64,000 bases of DNA from Aquimarina megaterium XH134 (GTDB taxonomy: Bacteria; Bacteroidota; Bacteroidia; Flavobacteriales; Flavobacteriaceae), in NCBI RefSeq assembly GCF_000520975.1, contig NZ_JACB01000033.1, positions 62,001 to 126,000 of the forward strand, given 5' to 3'. Positions within the stretch are counted from its first letter, which is position 1. Each line of letters begins with the position of its first letter. The notes under the pieces were generated by a model. That model ran no database searches, was not told where the DNA came from, and was given only the letters and a program-made list of their open reading frames with translations. The position numbers and the translations under genes were made by a program. Positions 51,588 to 60,700 of the stretch are shown piece by piece.

Positions 51588-52562
51588 ATGAACAAAATAT
51601 TATTTATATTACTTTTCTTATCGGTAAGTAGTAAAACTGTTGGGCAAACGTATAAAGACTATGAAAAGGCTATAGAAAATGCCGAGAAAGTCGAAAGTTT
51701 AAGTTTGGTTTTCAAAGATGATGGTTCTGATTGTATTGATAATAGAATTTTGAAACTAAAGAACCTAAAAGAACTAAGTATTCGCTTTGAAACTAACAGA
51801 GAAATACCCGAAGTAATCCTTAAACTCCCAAGTCTGCAATATGTATATCTGCATTTGGGAGATAGATCTAATTTTCCAGTTAGGATATTTAGAATACAAC
51901 AATTAAAACTACTCGATATTACCTCTGATAAATTAACATCAATACCTCCTGGAATTGGACAACTACATCAACTGGAACGTTTAAGTATTCATAGTTCAAA
52001 ATTAGAAGCTTTACCAAACGACCTAAATAAATTAAATAGCTTAAAGTATTTGAGTATTTCTAGTAGATACAATTTAGTTTTCCCAGATACATTAGACGGT
52101 TTGTGTAAACTTGAAGAGTTTAATTGGGGGGAAGCATCCAGATTTCCAAAAGAAATATTTGAGATACACTCCCTTAAAAAATTGAGTTTTGGGTCCCCTT
52201 ATTTTCAATCTTTACCCAGTGGCTTTAAAAACCTTACGAATTTAGAAGAATTAAGTATTAGTGGAGGTACTTTACATTTTTTTCCAGACGATATATGTAA
52301 CTTAAAGTCATTAAGAATATTAGATTTACACTCAACAAAATTTGAGACAATACCGTTATGTGTTTCCGAAATGCCTTCGTTATTGTCGATAAACCTACAA
52401 TTCAATACGCAGTTTAATGATTTTAACAGCTTGATAGAAATACTCAAAAAAACAAATTCAATTGACTGGGTACATATTGATGGAACACAGTACAACGAGG
52501 AAATTTTGAATACAATGAAAAAAGAATCTGTCAAAATTGATGTTATCCATTTGTATGAATAA
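51588..52562 (+). CDS. Exported leucine-rich-repeat protein
   Basis: A 324-residue protein with a signal peptide (MNKILFILLFLSVSSKTVGQ) and about nine leucine-rich repeats of 22-23 residues: LKNLKELSIRFE, LPSLQYVYLHLGD, IQQLKLLDITSDKLTSIPPGIGQL, LHQLERLSIHSSKLEALPNDL, LTNLEELSISGG, LKSLRILDLHSTKFETIP. The pattern is the bacterial small-LRR type. It is likely periplasmic or surface-exposed; binding partner unknown. I take ATG 51588 because it gives a signal peptide; the frame is open to 51465. Confidence 0.85.
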   Translation: MNKILFILLFLSVSSKTVGQTYKDYEKAIENAEKVESLSLVFKDDGSDCIDNRILKLKNLKELSIRFETNREIPEVILKLPSLQYVYLHLGDRSNFPVRIFRIQQLKLLDITSDKLTSIPPGIGQLHQLERLSIHSSKLEALPNDLNKLNSLKYLSISSRYNLVFPDTLDGLCKLEEFNWGEASRFPKEIFEIHSLKKLSFGSPYFQSLPSGFKNLTNLEELSISGGTLHFFPDDICNLKSLRILDLHSTKFETIPLCVSEMPSLLSINLQFNTQFNDFNSLIEILKKTNSIDWVHIDGTQYNEEILNTMKKESVKIDVIHLYE

Positions 52563-52623
52563 ATGATTATAATACGATATTAACCTGCAATATAGAAGAT
52601 CATTAGTATACCTTAGATATAAA

Positions 52624-52651
52624 CGCAACCTTTTCTTAAAAAGGGATCTAT
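52624..52651 (+). promoter_or_regulatory. Possible third member of the TGTAAC-type promoter group (weak)
   Basis: CGCAAC (52624-52629), CTTTTCTTAAAAAGG (15 nt), GATCTAT (52645-52651), 13 nt before the ATG at 52665. The C-T-T-T-T run directly after AAC is shared with the promoters at 61414-61442 and 62998-63026, but spacing and both boxes differ by some bases. Confidence 0.3.
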
Positions 52652-52664
52652 ATAAAAAACGAAA

Positions 52665-53069
52665 ATGGGAAAATATTTTTTACTGTCAATTTTAGGAATA
52701 GTACTTTTAAGCTGTTCAAATGACGATGATAATTCTCAAAACACAGAATTTGTCGGAAAAACTTTTGACTATCTTTTTTTTGAAACCGAACAAGAATGCA
52801 TAGATGCGCAAACTGACCCCAATTTTTTTATAAACTGCCATCAGGAATTAAGTTTTGTCGATAATGAGAATGTCGAAATACTGTTTACTGACATAAAATA
52901 TTCTGCAAATTATAAAGTCGGAAATAATAAAATAGTAATATATTCATCATCAAATATATTAGAATTTCAAAATGATATTATTTTTGAAATCATAAACGAT
53001 TCTTCTCTAAAATTCGTAGACAATAATACGATATGGAAACTACGAACAGGAAATTCTATCTGGAATTAA
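52665..53069 (+). CDS. Hypothetical lipoprotein, 134 residues
   Basis: A lipoprotein signal ends VLLSCSNDDDN, with the acidic NDDD stretch after the lipidated Cys often seen in flavobacterial surface lipoproteins. The mature part of about 110 residues has strand-like segments (YSANYKVGNNKIVIYSSS, DIIFEIINDSSLKFVDNNTIWKL) suggesting a small beta-barrel or lipocalin-like fold. Two Cys at 44 and 56 could form a disulfide. No family recognised. Confidence 0.7.
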   Translation: MGKYFLLSILGIVLLSCSNDDDNSQNTEFVGKTFDYLFFETEQECIDAQTDPNFFINCHQELSFVDNENVEILFTDIKYSANYKVGNNKIVIYSSSNILEFQNDIIFEIINDSSLKFVDNNTIWKLRTGNSIWN

Positions 53070-53229
53070 AAATTAGTATAGGGCGTAATAGTTAAATGAT
53101 AATCTTATAAATAGGAGAAATCGCACACACATTCTGGTATAATAATGATCTGTCGCATTAGAACGCTTCTTACAAAAGTTAGAAAAAGCACTGCCCAGAA
53201 CAATGGAATTTCTTAAATTAAGGACTCCT

Positions 53230-54069
53230 ATGAAAACAATAACACTCCCTATTGAATTAACTCCTGATGAACATACGTTTACTAACCTATACTATTATCA
53301 ATCCACTAGAGAACAAGATAAACAACAAATCAAACTCACAAAAAATGTCTTTAGTTTTTTAATTGATGGCCAAAAGGAGGTTTTTACAAATAATTCATCT
53401 GTCTTAATCGAAAATTCTAGTTTTCTATTAATGAAATCGGGGCATTGTTTAATGACAGAAAAACTCTCATCAACACATAAAAATTATAAAAGTGTATTGT
53501 TGTTTTTCTCTAATGAAGAAATATTGCAATTCATTCAGAAATTCGACATCAAAACGTCTAATAGCAATATACTACAATCTGCATATTCATTTCAATATGA
53601 TCAATTTATAAAAAACTATGTAACTAGTTTAGTTGATATTTCGAGATTGGCACCAAGTATTCAAAGAAAAATGATTCAGGCAAAATTTGAGGAAATTATG
53701 ATCTATTTAGTAGAAACTAATGGGACAGATTTTATAAATTCGATGATGACTCATCAAAGTAACTCCTTTCAAAATTTTCTTAGTGTGGTCGAAAATAATA
53801 AGCTGAGAAAAATGACATTGAAGGAGTTGGCTTTTTTATCAAATATGAGTGTATCTACATTTAAACGAGAGTTTGAAAAACACTTTCATCAATCACCCAG
53901 TAAATGGTTTTTAGATAAAAGGTTAGAACACTCGGCTTTTATGTTAAAAAATAATACTAAGCGACCATCAGAAATCTATCAGGAGATTGGTTATGAAAAC
54001 CTTTCGAATTTTATACACGCATTTAAAACAAAATTTGGTGTTACCCCAAAACAGTATCAACTAGATTGA
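53230..54069 (+). CDS. AraC family transcription regulator
   Basis: A 279-residue protein (counted from the ATG at 53230; an ATG at 53203 would add nine). The N-terminal half (about 1-165) is a cupin-like sensory domain of the Bacteroidota AraC type (VFSFLIDGQKEVFTNNSSVLIENSSFLLMKSG, in part); the C-terminus (about 185-279) is the double helix-turn-helix with LKELAFLSNMSVSTFKREFEKHF and IGYENLSNFIHAFKTKFGVTP. It may control the PEBP/VOC pair that starts 90 nt downstream. Confidence 0.9.
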   Translation: MKTITLPIELTPDEHTFTNLYYYQSTREQDKQQIKLTKNVFSFLIDGQKEVFTNNSSVLIENSSFLLMKSGHCLMTEKLSSTHKNYKSVLLFFSNEEILQFIQKFDIKTSNSNILQSAYSFQYDQFIKNYVTSLVDISRLAPSIQRKMIQAKFEEIMIYLVETNGTDFINSMMTHQSNSFQNFLSVVENNKLRKMTLKELAFLSNMSVSTFKREFEKHFHQSPSKWFLDKRLEHSAFMLKNNTKRPSEIYQEIGYENLSNFIHAFKTKFGVTPKQYQLD

Positions 54070-54125
54070 ACTTTTAGCACTACTTTTTGACCTAAAATAA
54101 ACATAATGTTCTCCTCTTTAACTCA

Positions 54126-54133
54126 TAATTTTG
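54126..54133 (+). promoter_or_regulatory. -7 element upstream of the PEBP-like gene
   Basis: TAATTTTG fits TAnnTTTG and lies 26 nt before the ATG at 54159. No clear -33 TTG sits 19 nt upstream, so the promoter may need an activator such as the AraC protein encoded just before. Confidence 0.4.
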
Positions 54134-54158
54134 TATGTATAATTAAATATAAACCATT

Positions 54159-54716
54159 ATGAAAAAATCATTTTTTATTTTAAGCATACTGCTTACCATA
54201 TCAATATCTTCATTTGCGCAAAAGACATTTACATTAACCAGTACTTCTATAGGTGGAGAAGCAACTGTTAATGAAGAATTTAATGGGTTTGGTTGTACCG
54301 GAAACAATGAATCCCCGCAGCTCTCGTGGAAGAATGCACCAAAAGGCACAAAAAGTTTTGCAATAACGATGTACGATCCAGATGCACCAACAGGTAGTGG
54401 ATGGTGGCATTGGATTGTATTTGATATCCCCGAAAATATAAAAGAATTAGTATCGAATGCTGGTAATATAAAATCAAATTTAGTCCCAAAAGAAGCCATA
54501 CAAAGTATTACAGATTTTGGAGTAGGGGGATATGGAGGACCTTGCCCTCCCGAAGGACACGGGATACATCAATATATCATTACTGTTCATGCCTTAAAAA
54601 CCGATAAACTGGGGCTTAACGAAAACACAAATCCTGCAGTCGTAGGGTATTATCTTTGGAATAATACTATAGCCAAAGCTAGCATGGTGATGTACTATCA
54701 AAGAACCAAAGAGTAG
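54159..54716 (+). CDS. YbhB/YbcL family (PEBP-like) exported protein
   Basis: A 185-residue protein with a signal peptide (1-21, ending SSFAQ) and the PEBP fold: SPQLSWKNAPKGTKSFAITMYDPDAP with DPDAPTGSGWWHWIVFDIP (about 68-86) and GGYGGPCPPEGHGIHQYIITVHAL (about 127-150, in part). The PCPPxGxHxY motif forms the anion-binding pocket. Bacterial members have no proven role. The VOC gene starts 5 nt later, so the two form an operon. Confidence 0.92.
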   Translation: MKKSFFILSILLTISISSFAQKTFTLTSTSIGGEATVNEEFNGFGCTGNNESPQLSWKNAPKGTKSFAITMYDPDAPTGSGWWHWIVFDIPENIKELVSNAGNIKSNLVPKEAIQSITDFGVGGYGGPCPPEGHGIHQYIITVHALKTDKLGLNENTNPAVVGYYLWNNTIAKASMVMYYQRTKE

Positions 54717-54721
54717 GAGGG

Positions 54722-55099
54722 ATGAAAATTGATCGTATTGATCATATAGTCTTAACAGTAAAAGATATAGAAAAAACAATTCAGTTTTATACTACTTTAG
54801 GAATGGAAGCTAAGGTTTTTGACAAAAATAGAAGCGCTCTCACTTTCGGAAACCAAAAGATAAACCTGCATCAAAAAGGAAAAGAATTTGAACCAAAAGC
54901 TAAAAATCCAACTTGCGGATCAGGAGATTTATGCTTTATAGTATCAACCGAAATCGAGTCCGTCAAAATTGAATTAGAAAATAAAGGGATTGATATCGTT
55001 ACTGGGATAGTGCATAGAACGGGAGCTATGGGGGAAATACGATCAATCTATATAAGAGACCCTGATCAAAATTTAATCGAATTAAGTAACTACGAATAA
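54722..55099 (+). CDS. VOC family (glyoxalase-like) protein
   Basis: A 125-residue protein with two beta-alpha-beta-beta-beta modules: IDHIVLTVKDIEKTIQFYTTLGMEA (about 6-30, in part) and ELENKGIDIVTGIVHRTGAMG, ending IYIRDPDQNLIELSNY. The metal-ligand pattern is H8 (DHIV), with His47 (NLHQ) and Glu121 (LIELS) as candidates. Family members include glyoxalase I, dioxygenases and resistance proteins. It begins 5 nt after the PEBP-like gene and ends just before a terminator. Confidence 0.9.
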   Translation: MKIDRIDHIVLTVKDIEKTIQFYTTLGMEAKVFDKNRSALTFGNQKINLHQKGKEFEPKAKNPTCGSGDLCFIVSTEIESVKIELENKGIDIVTGIVHRTGAMGEIRSIYIRDPDQNLIELSNYE

Positions 55100-55133
55100 A
55101 AACTATTACCCATTACATATAAAATAATTGATG

Positions 55134-55164
55134 AAGCGCAAATCATAAAAGTTTGCGCTTTTTT
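55134..55164 (+). terminator. Terminator after the PEBP/VOC operon
   Basis: Arms AAGCGCAAA (55134-55142) and TTTGCGCTT (55152-55160), 9-nt loop, followed by T-run. The DUF1801 frame would overlap it if started at 55153, which is a further reason for the later start. Confidence 0.85.
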
Positions 55165-55215
55165 AATACATTTATAATACCTAGTGTAAGTGGTGTAATG
55201 CTATTAACAATTTGT

Positions 55216-55566
55216 ATGAAGGCAATAGACAATTTTTATTTTGATAAAGAAGAACCAATTAAAAGTTGCCTTTTGGTATTAAAAGCTATAATAACCGATT
55301 ATAATTCCGAATTTGAGTCGAAATGGTATTACCGCTTACCTTGCTTTATGTATAAAAATCAGATCTTTTGCTATTTATGGGTAGATAAGAAAACACAATT
55401 CCCTTACATAGCAATTGGAAAAGGTGTAAAAATTAACCATCCAGACTTAATTCAGGGAAAAAGGACGTTTACAAAATTATTAATGATTGACCCGAATAAA
55501 GATATTCCGATAGAAAAGATTCATAGCATATTTGATATGGCAATGGAACTTTATACTGAAAAATAA
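55216..55566 (+). CDS. DUF1801 domain protein
   Basis: A 116-residue protein with the DUF1801 pattern KWYYRLPCFMYKNQIFCYLWVDKKTQFPYIAIGKG (about 37-71, in part) and INHPDLIQGKRTFTKLLMID. The fold is YdhG-like; no biochemical function is established. ATG 55216 (MKAIDNFYF) is chosen because the frame upstream to 55153 overlaps the terminator hairpin. Monocistronic. Confidence 0.82.
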   Translation: MKAIDNFYFDKEEPIKSCLLVLKAIITDYNSEFESKWYYRLPCFMYKNQIFCYLWVDKKTQFPYIAIGKGVKINHPDLIQGKRTFTKLLMIDPNKDIPIEKIHSIFDMAMELYTEK

Positions 55567-55588
55567 AGCCAGTGAATAGCATCTTAGG

Positions 55589-55620
55589 CGTATTGCTGAT
55601 TAACTACCTTACGTTTTTTA
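55589..55620 (+). repeat. Imperfect direct repeat, left of the GH3 gene
   Basis: Starting CGTATTGCTGATTAACTACC, this 32-base stretch matches 58379-58410 on the right side of the GH3 gene in about 27 positions; weaker similarity continues some 30 bases further. A shorter part (GATTAACTACCTTA) also resembles 45941-45954. Confidence 0.45.
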
Positions 55621-55778
55621 AACTAAATGTTATGTGTTCACGAATAAGAAATCGATAATGATAATAATACAAAATAATTGTTACAAACATTTATAAACAT
55701 AAAAAAGGTAGCTTACATATTGTCTATGACCTGATAGAATTCTTCTTTAGTGTAATAACAACTAATATTAATTTCAAT

Positions 55779-58289
55779 ATGCGCACTAAAAAACTTTTAA
55801 TCTTACCCGTTTCTTTATTATACCTTTTGTCTATTCTAGTTTTGGGCTGTGTTCAAAAAAATAATTCTAAAGCAGAAGTAGAAAAATCAGCAGATCTTGT
55901 AAACCCCAAAGATTGGCCAAGCATTAAAGCACTACCATTAGATCCGGTGATCGAAGCACAAATAGACGACCTATTGCCAAAACTTACACTAGAACAAAAA
56001 GTAGGTCAGGTAATTCAGGCAGACAATGGATCTATTACGCCAGAAGAGGTTAAAAAATATCGTTTGGGCTCTGTTTTAAGTGGTGGGAATTCTGCACCCG
56101 GGCCATTACCTTATGCAGATCCAAAAACTTGGTTGGCAATGGCTGATGAATACTACAATGCATCGATTGATGAGGAAGGTGTTGAAGTTGCGATACCATG
56201 TATATGGGGAATAGATGCAGTACATGGTCATGCTAACCTTATTGGAGCAATAATTTTTCCACATAATATTGGACTCGGTGCGATGAACAATCCTGACTTG
56301 ATGGAGCAAATTGCATCAGTAACTGCTCATGAGCTTACTGTATCTGGTCATGATTGGACTTTTGCTCCTACTTTAGCAGTACCCCAAGACGTTCGTTGGG
56401 GTAGAAGTTATGAAGGATTCTCTGAAGAAGCGAAGATTGTAAAGTCGTATGCAGATCGTATTGTTTATGGATTGCAGGGCCGTTTCGGCGAAGCCGATTT
56501 TATGGGAGATGGTCGCGTTATATCTAGTGCTAAGCACTTTCTCGCTGACGGCGCAACAGAAAAAGGTGTTGATCAAGGTGATGCCCTTGTTAGTGAAACA
56601 GAATTACGTAATGTGCATGCGGCAGGTTATTATAGTGCTATACCTGCAGGTGTTCAAACAGTGATGGTTTCTTTCTCGAGTTGGCAAGGTAAAAAACTCC
56701 ATGGCGAGAAAGAACTGTTGACAGATGTCTTGAAGGAACGACTTGGTTTTAACGGTTTTGTGGTAGGTGACTGGAACGGTCATGGCCAGGTTCCTGGTTG
56801 TACAAATACAGATTGTGCGCAGTCGCTGAATGCAGGCCTGGATATGTATATGGCCCCTGACAGTTGGAAAGGTTTGTATAAGAGCACATTGAAGCATGTA
56901 AAGAATGGAACAATTCCAATGTCCCGCTTAGATGATGCAGTACGTCGTATACTTAGGGTAAAAATTGCTTCGGGTATATTTACCAAAGGAGCACCGAGTA
57001 CACGTAAAAATGCAGGAGACGAAAACCTTTTGGGGCTACCAGAAAATAGAGCCATCGCACGCCAGGCGGTTCGAGAGTCGATGGTTTTGCTTAAAAACAA
57101 CAACAGTACTTTACCGATTGATGCTATGAAAACAATTTTGGTAATTGGTGATGGAGCAGAAAATATCTCTAAGGCATGTGGTGGTTGGACATTGTCCTGG
57201 CAGGGAACAGGTCATACTAATGATGAGTTTCCCAATGGTGACTCTATTCTTGATGGTATTAAAGAAGCAGTTAACACAGCAGGTGGTAAGGTAATTTATT
57301 CAGCTAATGGAGATACCACCGTGAAAGCTGATGTTGTAATTGCTGTATATGGAGAAGATCCATATGCTGAGTTTCAAGGCGACAGAGAAAACCTTGACTT
57401 TATTCCAAATGGTTTTGATGTAAATAAATTGGCAGAATTTCAAAGTAAAGGCATTCCTGTTGTATCTGTTTTTCTATCAGGCCGCCCGCTATGGTGTAAC
57501 CCTGAAATAAACAAATCAGATGCATTTATCGCAGCATGGTTACCTGGTACTGAAGGAGGAGGTATTTCAGATTTATTATTTCAAAGAGATCCTTCTTTTG
57601 ATTTTACAGGCCGTCTATCATTTTCATGGCCGGCAAGTGCCGTAGTATCAGAAGATAATGAACCGTTATTTAAATTAGGTTATGGCCTTTCTTATAATAA
57701 TAATATAACGGTCAATCAACTTTCTGAAAATTCTGGCATAGAAAATAATAAAGTAGTATCTACAGGCGAGTTTTTCAGTAAAGGTGCTCCTGTTGCGCCT
57801 TGGGGATTATGGTTAAACTCAGGCAATTTGGTCAAACAAATTGCTAGTTTTCCAACATCTGTTGGAGGGCTAATTATAAGTAAGACAGACCACATGGCAC
57901 AAGAAGATGCATTAAGAATAAAATGGTCTAAATCAGATCGTGATCAAATGCGGGTCAGTACGGCTTCACCAAGCAATATGTCTCGCCAAGCAAATGGAGC
58001 AATGGAACTTACTTTCTCTGCAAAATCATTTAAAGCAAAGGAGGCAGTTGTCGAAATTGGTATGTGTGATAAAAATTCTTCTTGCGATAAAACTCTTAAT
58101 ATCAATATCGCTGCCGATCATTGGCAAGAATATCGAATAAGTCTAAGCTGTTTTGATAATCTTGGTGTTGATATGACCAAAATAAGCTCTGCATTAATGA
58201 TTACCGCAGGAGAAGGCGTAGATATTGGACTTAGCAATATTCGCTTAGAATCAGACATTGATGCTAAGCCTGGATGTAAGGGTAAATAG
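55779..58289 (+). CDS. Glycoside hydrolase family 3 beta-glucosidase / exo-glucanase, lipoprotein
   Basis: An 836-residue lipoprotein (signal ending SILVLGCVQK). The GH3 catalytic TIM-barrel spans about 60-400 (IWGIDAVHGHANLIGA, FAPTLAVPQDVRWGRSYEGF, SSAKHFLADGATEKG, nucleophile Asp331 in VVGDWNG), the second domain about 415-650, and a C-terminal galactose-binding-like ExoP domain about 660-830. This is the marine ExoP/exo-1,3(1,4)-beta-glucanase type, acting on beta-glucans such as laminarin or cereal-type glucan. Its base composition is clearly richer in G+C than its neighbours and several antisense open frames appear because of that, suggesting acquisition, perhaps from a gammaproteobacterium. 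Imperfect repeats flank the gene. No SusCD or regulator is next to it. Confidence 0.92.
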   Translation: MRTKKLLILPVSLLYLLSILVLGCVQKNNSKAEVEKSADLVNPKDWPSIKALPLDPVIEAQIDDLLPKLTLEQKVGQVIQADNGSITPEEVKKYRLGSVLSGGNSAPGPLPYADPKTWLAMADEYYNASIDEEGVEVAIPCIWGIDAVHGHANLIGAIIFPHNIGLGAMNNPDLMEQIASVTAHELTVSGHDWTFAPTLAVPQDVRWGRSYEGFSEEAKIVKSYADRIVYGLQGRFGEADFMGDGRVISSAKHFLADGATEKGVDQGDALVSETELRNVHAAGYYSAIPAGVQTVMVSFSSWQGKKLHGEKELLTDVLKERLGFNGFVVGDWNGHGQVPGCTNTDCAQSLNAGLDMYMAPDSWKGLYKSTLKHVKNGTIPMSRLDDAVRRILRVKIASGIFTKGAPSTRKNAGDENLLGLPENRAIARQAVRESMVLLKNNNSTLPIDAMKTILVIGDGAENISKACGGWTLSWQGTGHTNDEFPNGDSILDGIKEAVNTAGGKVIYSANGDTTVKADVVIAVYGEDPYAEFQGDRENLDFIPNGFDVNKLAEFQSKGIPVVSVFLSGRPLWCNPEINKSDAFIAAWLPGTEGGGISDLLFQRDPSFDFTGRLSFSWPASAVVSEDNEPLFKLGYGLSYNNNITVNQLSENSGIENNKVVSTGEFFSKGAPVAPWGLWLNSGNLVKQIASFPTSVGGLIISKTDHMAQEDALRIKWSKSDRDQMRVSTASPSNMSRQANGAMELTFSAKSFKAKEAVVEIGMCDKNSSCDKTLNINIAADHWQEYRISLSCFDNLGVDMTKISSALMITAGEGVDIGLSNIRLESDIDAKPGCKGK

Positions 58290-58378
58290 AGTTTTTATGG
58301 TTTAATGAAAGCAATATTAGGTATGTCAAAAAATGATAAGATCAAAATATTTATATTTGGGTTAGCACTAATCTGAAA

Positions 58379-58410
58379 CGTATTGCTTATTATCTGCCTT
58401 ATGTTTCTTA
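58379..58410 (+). repeat. Imperfect direct repeat, right of the GH3 gene
   Basis: Starting CGTATTGCTTATTATCTGCC, matching 55589-55620 in about 27 of 32 bases. The two copies lie about 190 bp before and 90 bp after the GH3 gene, in the same orientation. Confidence 0.45.
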
Positions 58411-58449
58411 TAGATACCGTTACCTGTAATAGATAAAACTTAGAAATAT

Positions 58450-59361
58450 ATGCGTTTACTAATTAGTTGTTTTTTCTGGTGTCTACTAACTCCTTTTATA
58501 AGTTGGAGCCAGAAAGTAGATGAGCGTCTCAAGTATCTAGAACAAAAACCTCCATCCCTAACTCCAGAGATATTTGCACCTGGTCTTATTTCTAAAAATA
58601 CAGAATCAGAATTTGGCTCGGTTTTCAATACCGAGGCAACAGAATTTTTCTATGGGGTAGATATAAATGGAAGAACTGAAATAAGATATTCAGAACTTAT
58701 AAAAAACAAGTGGAGCAAACCCAGAACTATTTTATCTCATGATAAGTACGGATTTAATGACCCATTTCTTTCTCCAGATGAAAACAGATTATACTTTATC
58801 TCAGAAAGAACATTAGACGGTATGGGAGCCAAACAAGATCACGATATATGGTATGTAGAAAAAAAGGGCAACGAGTGGTCAGAACCTATTAATGCCGGAC
58901 CCAATATCAACTCTAATAGAAATGAATATTATATTTCATTTACAGCAACCGGAACGATGTATTTTTCATCCAACAAAATAACTGCTAACAAAAAGCAAAA
59001 CGACTTTGATATATATGCCTCTAAAAGTATTAATGGAGAGTTTCAGAAAGCGATTACACTAGGAGATTCAATTAACACTTCAAATTACGAAGCCGATGTT
59101 TTTGTTGATCCAGAAGAAACATACGTTATTTTTTGTGCAAGACGACCAGAGGGATTAGGTAGAGGTGATCTTTACATTAGTTTTAAGAATACCGATGGTA
59201 CATGGACAAAATCTATCAATATGGGAGAAAAAATCAATACAAAAAACCATGAACTCTGTCCTTTTGTTTCAAAAGATGGTAAATATTTCTTCTATACAAG
59301 TAATCAAGATATATACTGGGTAAGTACTAAAATTATCGATACATTAAGAAAAAGCAAGTAA
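58450..59361 (+). CDS. Exported PD40 beta-propeller protein
   Basis: A 303-residue protein with a signal peptide (MRLLISCFFWCLLTPFISWS) and about five WD40-like PD40/TolB-type repeats: NDPFLSPDENRLYFISERTLDG, QDHDIWYVEKKGNEWSEPINAG, NEYYISFTATGTMYFSSNK, EADVFVDPEETYVIFCARRP and LCPFVSKDGKYFFYTSN (each seen in part). Such propellers are usually periplasmic and bind glycan or protein ligands. No OmpA-like domain follows. Function unknown. Confidence 0.87.
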   Translation: MRLLISCFFWCLLTPFISWSQKVDERLKYLEQKPPSLTPEIFAPGLISKNTESEFGSVFNTEATEFFYGVDINGRTEIRYSELIKNKWSKPRTILSHDKYGFNDPFLSPDENRLYFISERTLDGMGAKQDHDIWYVEKKGNEWSEPINAGPNINSNRNEYYISFTATGTMYFSSNKITANKKQNDFDIYASKSINGEFQKAITLGDSINTSNYEADVFVDPEETYVIFCARRPEGLGRGDLYISFKNTDGTWTKSINMGEKINTKNHELCPFVSKDGKYFFYTSNQDIYWVSTKIIDTLRKSK

Positions 59362-59381
59362 CGTTGTGGGGAATCAGACAA

Positions 59382-59633
59382 ATGGATAAAAAGATATTAG
59401 ATCGTATAAATCTTGACTTTTGTGGTGAACAAAAAGATCGAGTAATCGATGAACTTTCTTCAATAGAATTAAAACATGTAATGGCTGACTCAGAGTATAA
59501 TCTAGAAAACACAAGATTATCAATTTTGAAATTAGCAAAAGGAGATCTTAACGAGGTTATTGAGTTAACGAAAAGGGCGAAAATTGACTTTCGCGATATA
59601 ATATTGTGGGCAACACAAGAAAAAAAAATATAG
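59382..59633 (+). CDS. Small hypothetical protein, 83 residues
   Basis: A cytoplasmic-looking, mostly helical protein starting MDKKILDRINLDFCGEQKDR. It ends 62 nt before the next gene and starts 20 nt after the PD40 gene. I recognise no family. ATG 59382 is preferred to an ATG at 59364 which would overlap less favourably and add a non-conserved-looking MWGIRQ start. Confidence 0.6.
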   Translation: MDKKILDRINLDFCGEQKDRVIDELSSIELKHVMADSEYNLENTRLSILKLAKGDLNEVIELTKRAKIDFRDIILWATQEKKI

Positions 59634-59695
59634 AAAGCATACGCATAATATAGTTCATCGCTATTCGTAGAACGCTGTTAGTAATTAAAACAAAA

Positions 59696-60229
59696 ATGTC
59701 TCAAAACAAAACAATTAGCGAGTCGATACACAAGACGATATCATTAGGAAAAGATGATTTTTTTCTTCAATATGGCAAACCTTGTATAGAAATTGGCATG
59801 TTGATTAAAGGCGTGATGAGAGGGTTTGTGTATGATAACGAAGGCAATGAAATCACTACTCATTTTTATCAGGAAGGAGATATGATTATTGGTAGTTATA
59901 TTCCCAAAACAAATGTAGTCATGTCTGTTGAAGCTTTAGAGAAATGCGAAATTTCTGTTGCAAATTACTCAGAAGTGATGTCTTGGGTTAATAAAGACAA
60001 AAATATTACCGAAATAGTGACAAACGCGTTCCAAAGACTTAATAAACAGTTACAATCAAGATTAGTGTCTTTGTTAAATTTGAACTCTGTAGAAAAGTAT
60101 ACACTCTTTTTAAAAGAATACCCCAGTTTAATCAATCGAATTCCGCATTATTACATTGCAAACTACTTAGGTATTACTCCAACGCAATTAAGCAGAGCAC
60201 GAAAACAATTTATCGACAAATGTAAATGA
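59696..60229 (+). CDS. Crp/Fnr family transcription regulator
   Basis: A 177-residue protein with a shortened cyclic-nucleotide-binding-like domain (about 15-110: GMLIKGVMRGFVYDNEGNEITTHFYQEGDMI, in part) and a C-terminal helix-turn-helix (NYLGITPTQLSRARKQF, about 158-174). It lacks the first helices present in longer family members. It stands 57 nt before an uncharacterised gene that it may regulate. Confidence 0.88.
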   Translation: MSQNKTISESIHKTISLGKDDFFLQYGKPCIEIGMLIKGVMRGFVYDNEGNEITTHFYQEGDMIIGSYIPKTNVVMSVEALEKCEISVANYSEVMSWVNKDKNITEIVTNAFQRLNKQLQSRLVSLLNLNSVEKYTLFLKEYPSLINRIPHYYIANYLGITPTQLSRARKQFIDKCK

Positions 60230-60286
60230 GAAAAAAATAACGTATTTGTTCCTTTGTATCAAGAAATAGTATAAAAGAGAAGCAAT

Positions 60287-60700
60287 ATGGAAAAGCATTT
60301 TGAACTCACAGACGAAGTGTTTAAAAATCAATTTACGCAGTGTACACTTAATCCAGAAATTTTTAGTCACGAAGCACATTTACGATTGGCGTGGATTATG
60401 ATTAATGATCACGGTATTGAGCAAGCCGAAAAAAAGATACACGAACAGTTACAGCATTTTGTAGAACTTGTAGGAGCAAAAGACAAATACAACAAAACAC
60501 TAACCATTGTTGCAACCAAAGCAGTGAATCACTTCATGAATCAATCAAAATCTGATAATTTTAAAGATTTTATAGTTGAGTTTCCGCTGTTAAAAACCAA
60601 TTTTAAGCAACTCATCAATAGTCATTATAGCTTTGATATTTTTAATTCGGAAAAAGCAAAAACAGAATTTTTAGAACCTGATGTACTTACTTTTGATTAA
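60287..60700 (+). CDS. Uncharacterised conserved-looking protein with HEAHLRLAW motif
   Basis: A 137-residue, mostly helical protein. It has FSHEAHLRLAWIMI (about residues 26-39), YNKTLTIVATKAVNHFM (about 67-83) and a conserved-looking end (YSFDIFNSEKAKTEFLEPDVLTFD, in part). The pattern FTHEAHLRLAW ... YN-TLT ... YS--L-S--A---F--PDL is one I associate with a widespread family of unknown function in bacteria. The invariant His and Glu in HEAH suggest a metal or catalytic site; that is inference. Confidence 0.78.
   Translation: MEKHFELTDEVFKNQFTQCTLNPEIFSHEAHLRLAWIMINDHGIEQAEKKIHEQLQHFVELVGAKDKYNKTLTIVATKAVNHFMNQSKSDNFKDFIVEFPLLKTNFKQLINSHYSFDIFNSEKAKTEFLEPDVLTFD

Noticed and set aside
56106..57103. 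Several antisense open frames inside the GH3 gene
   Set aside because: They follow from its higher G+C content and lack any family signal.
59634..59695. Integron attC-like site near GAACGCTGTTAG
   Set aside because: The core GTTRRRY / RYYYAAC pairing could not be formed and no integrase is visible.
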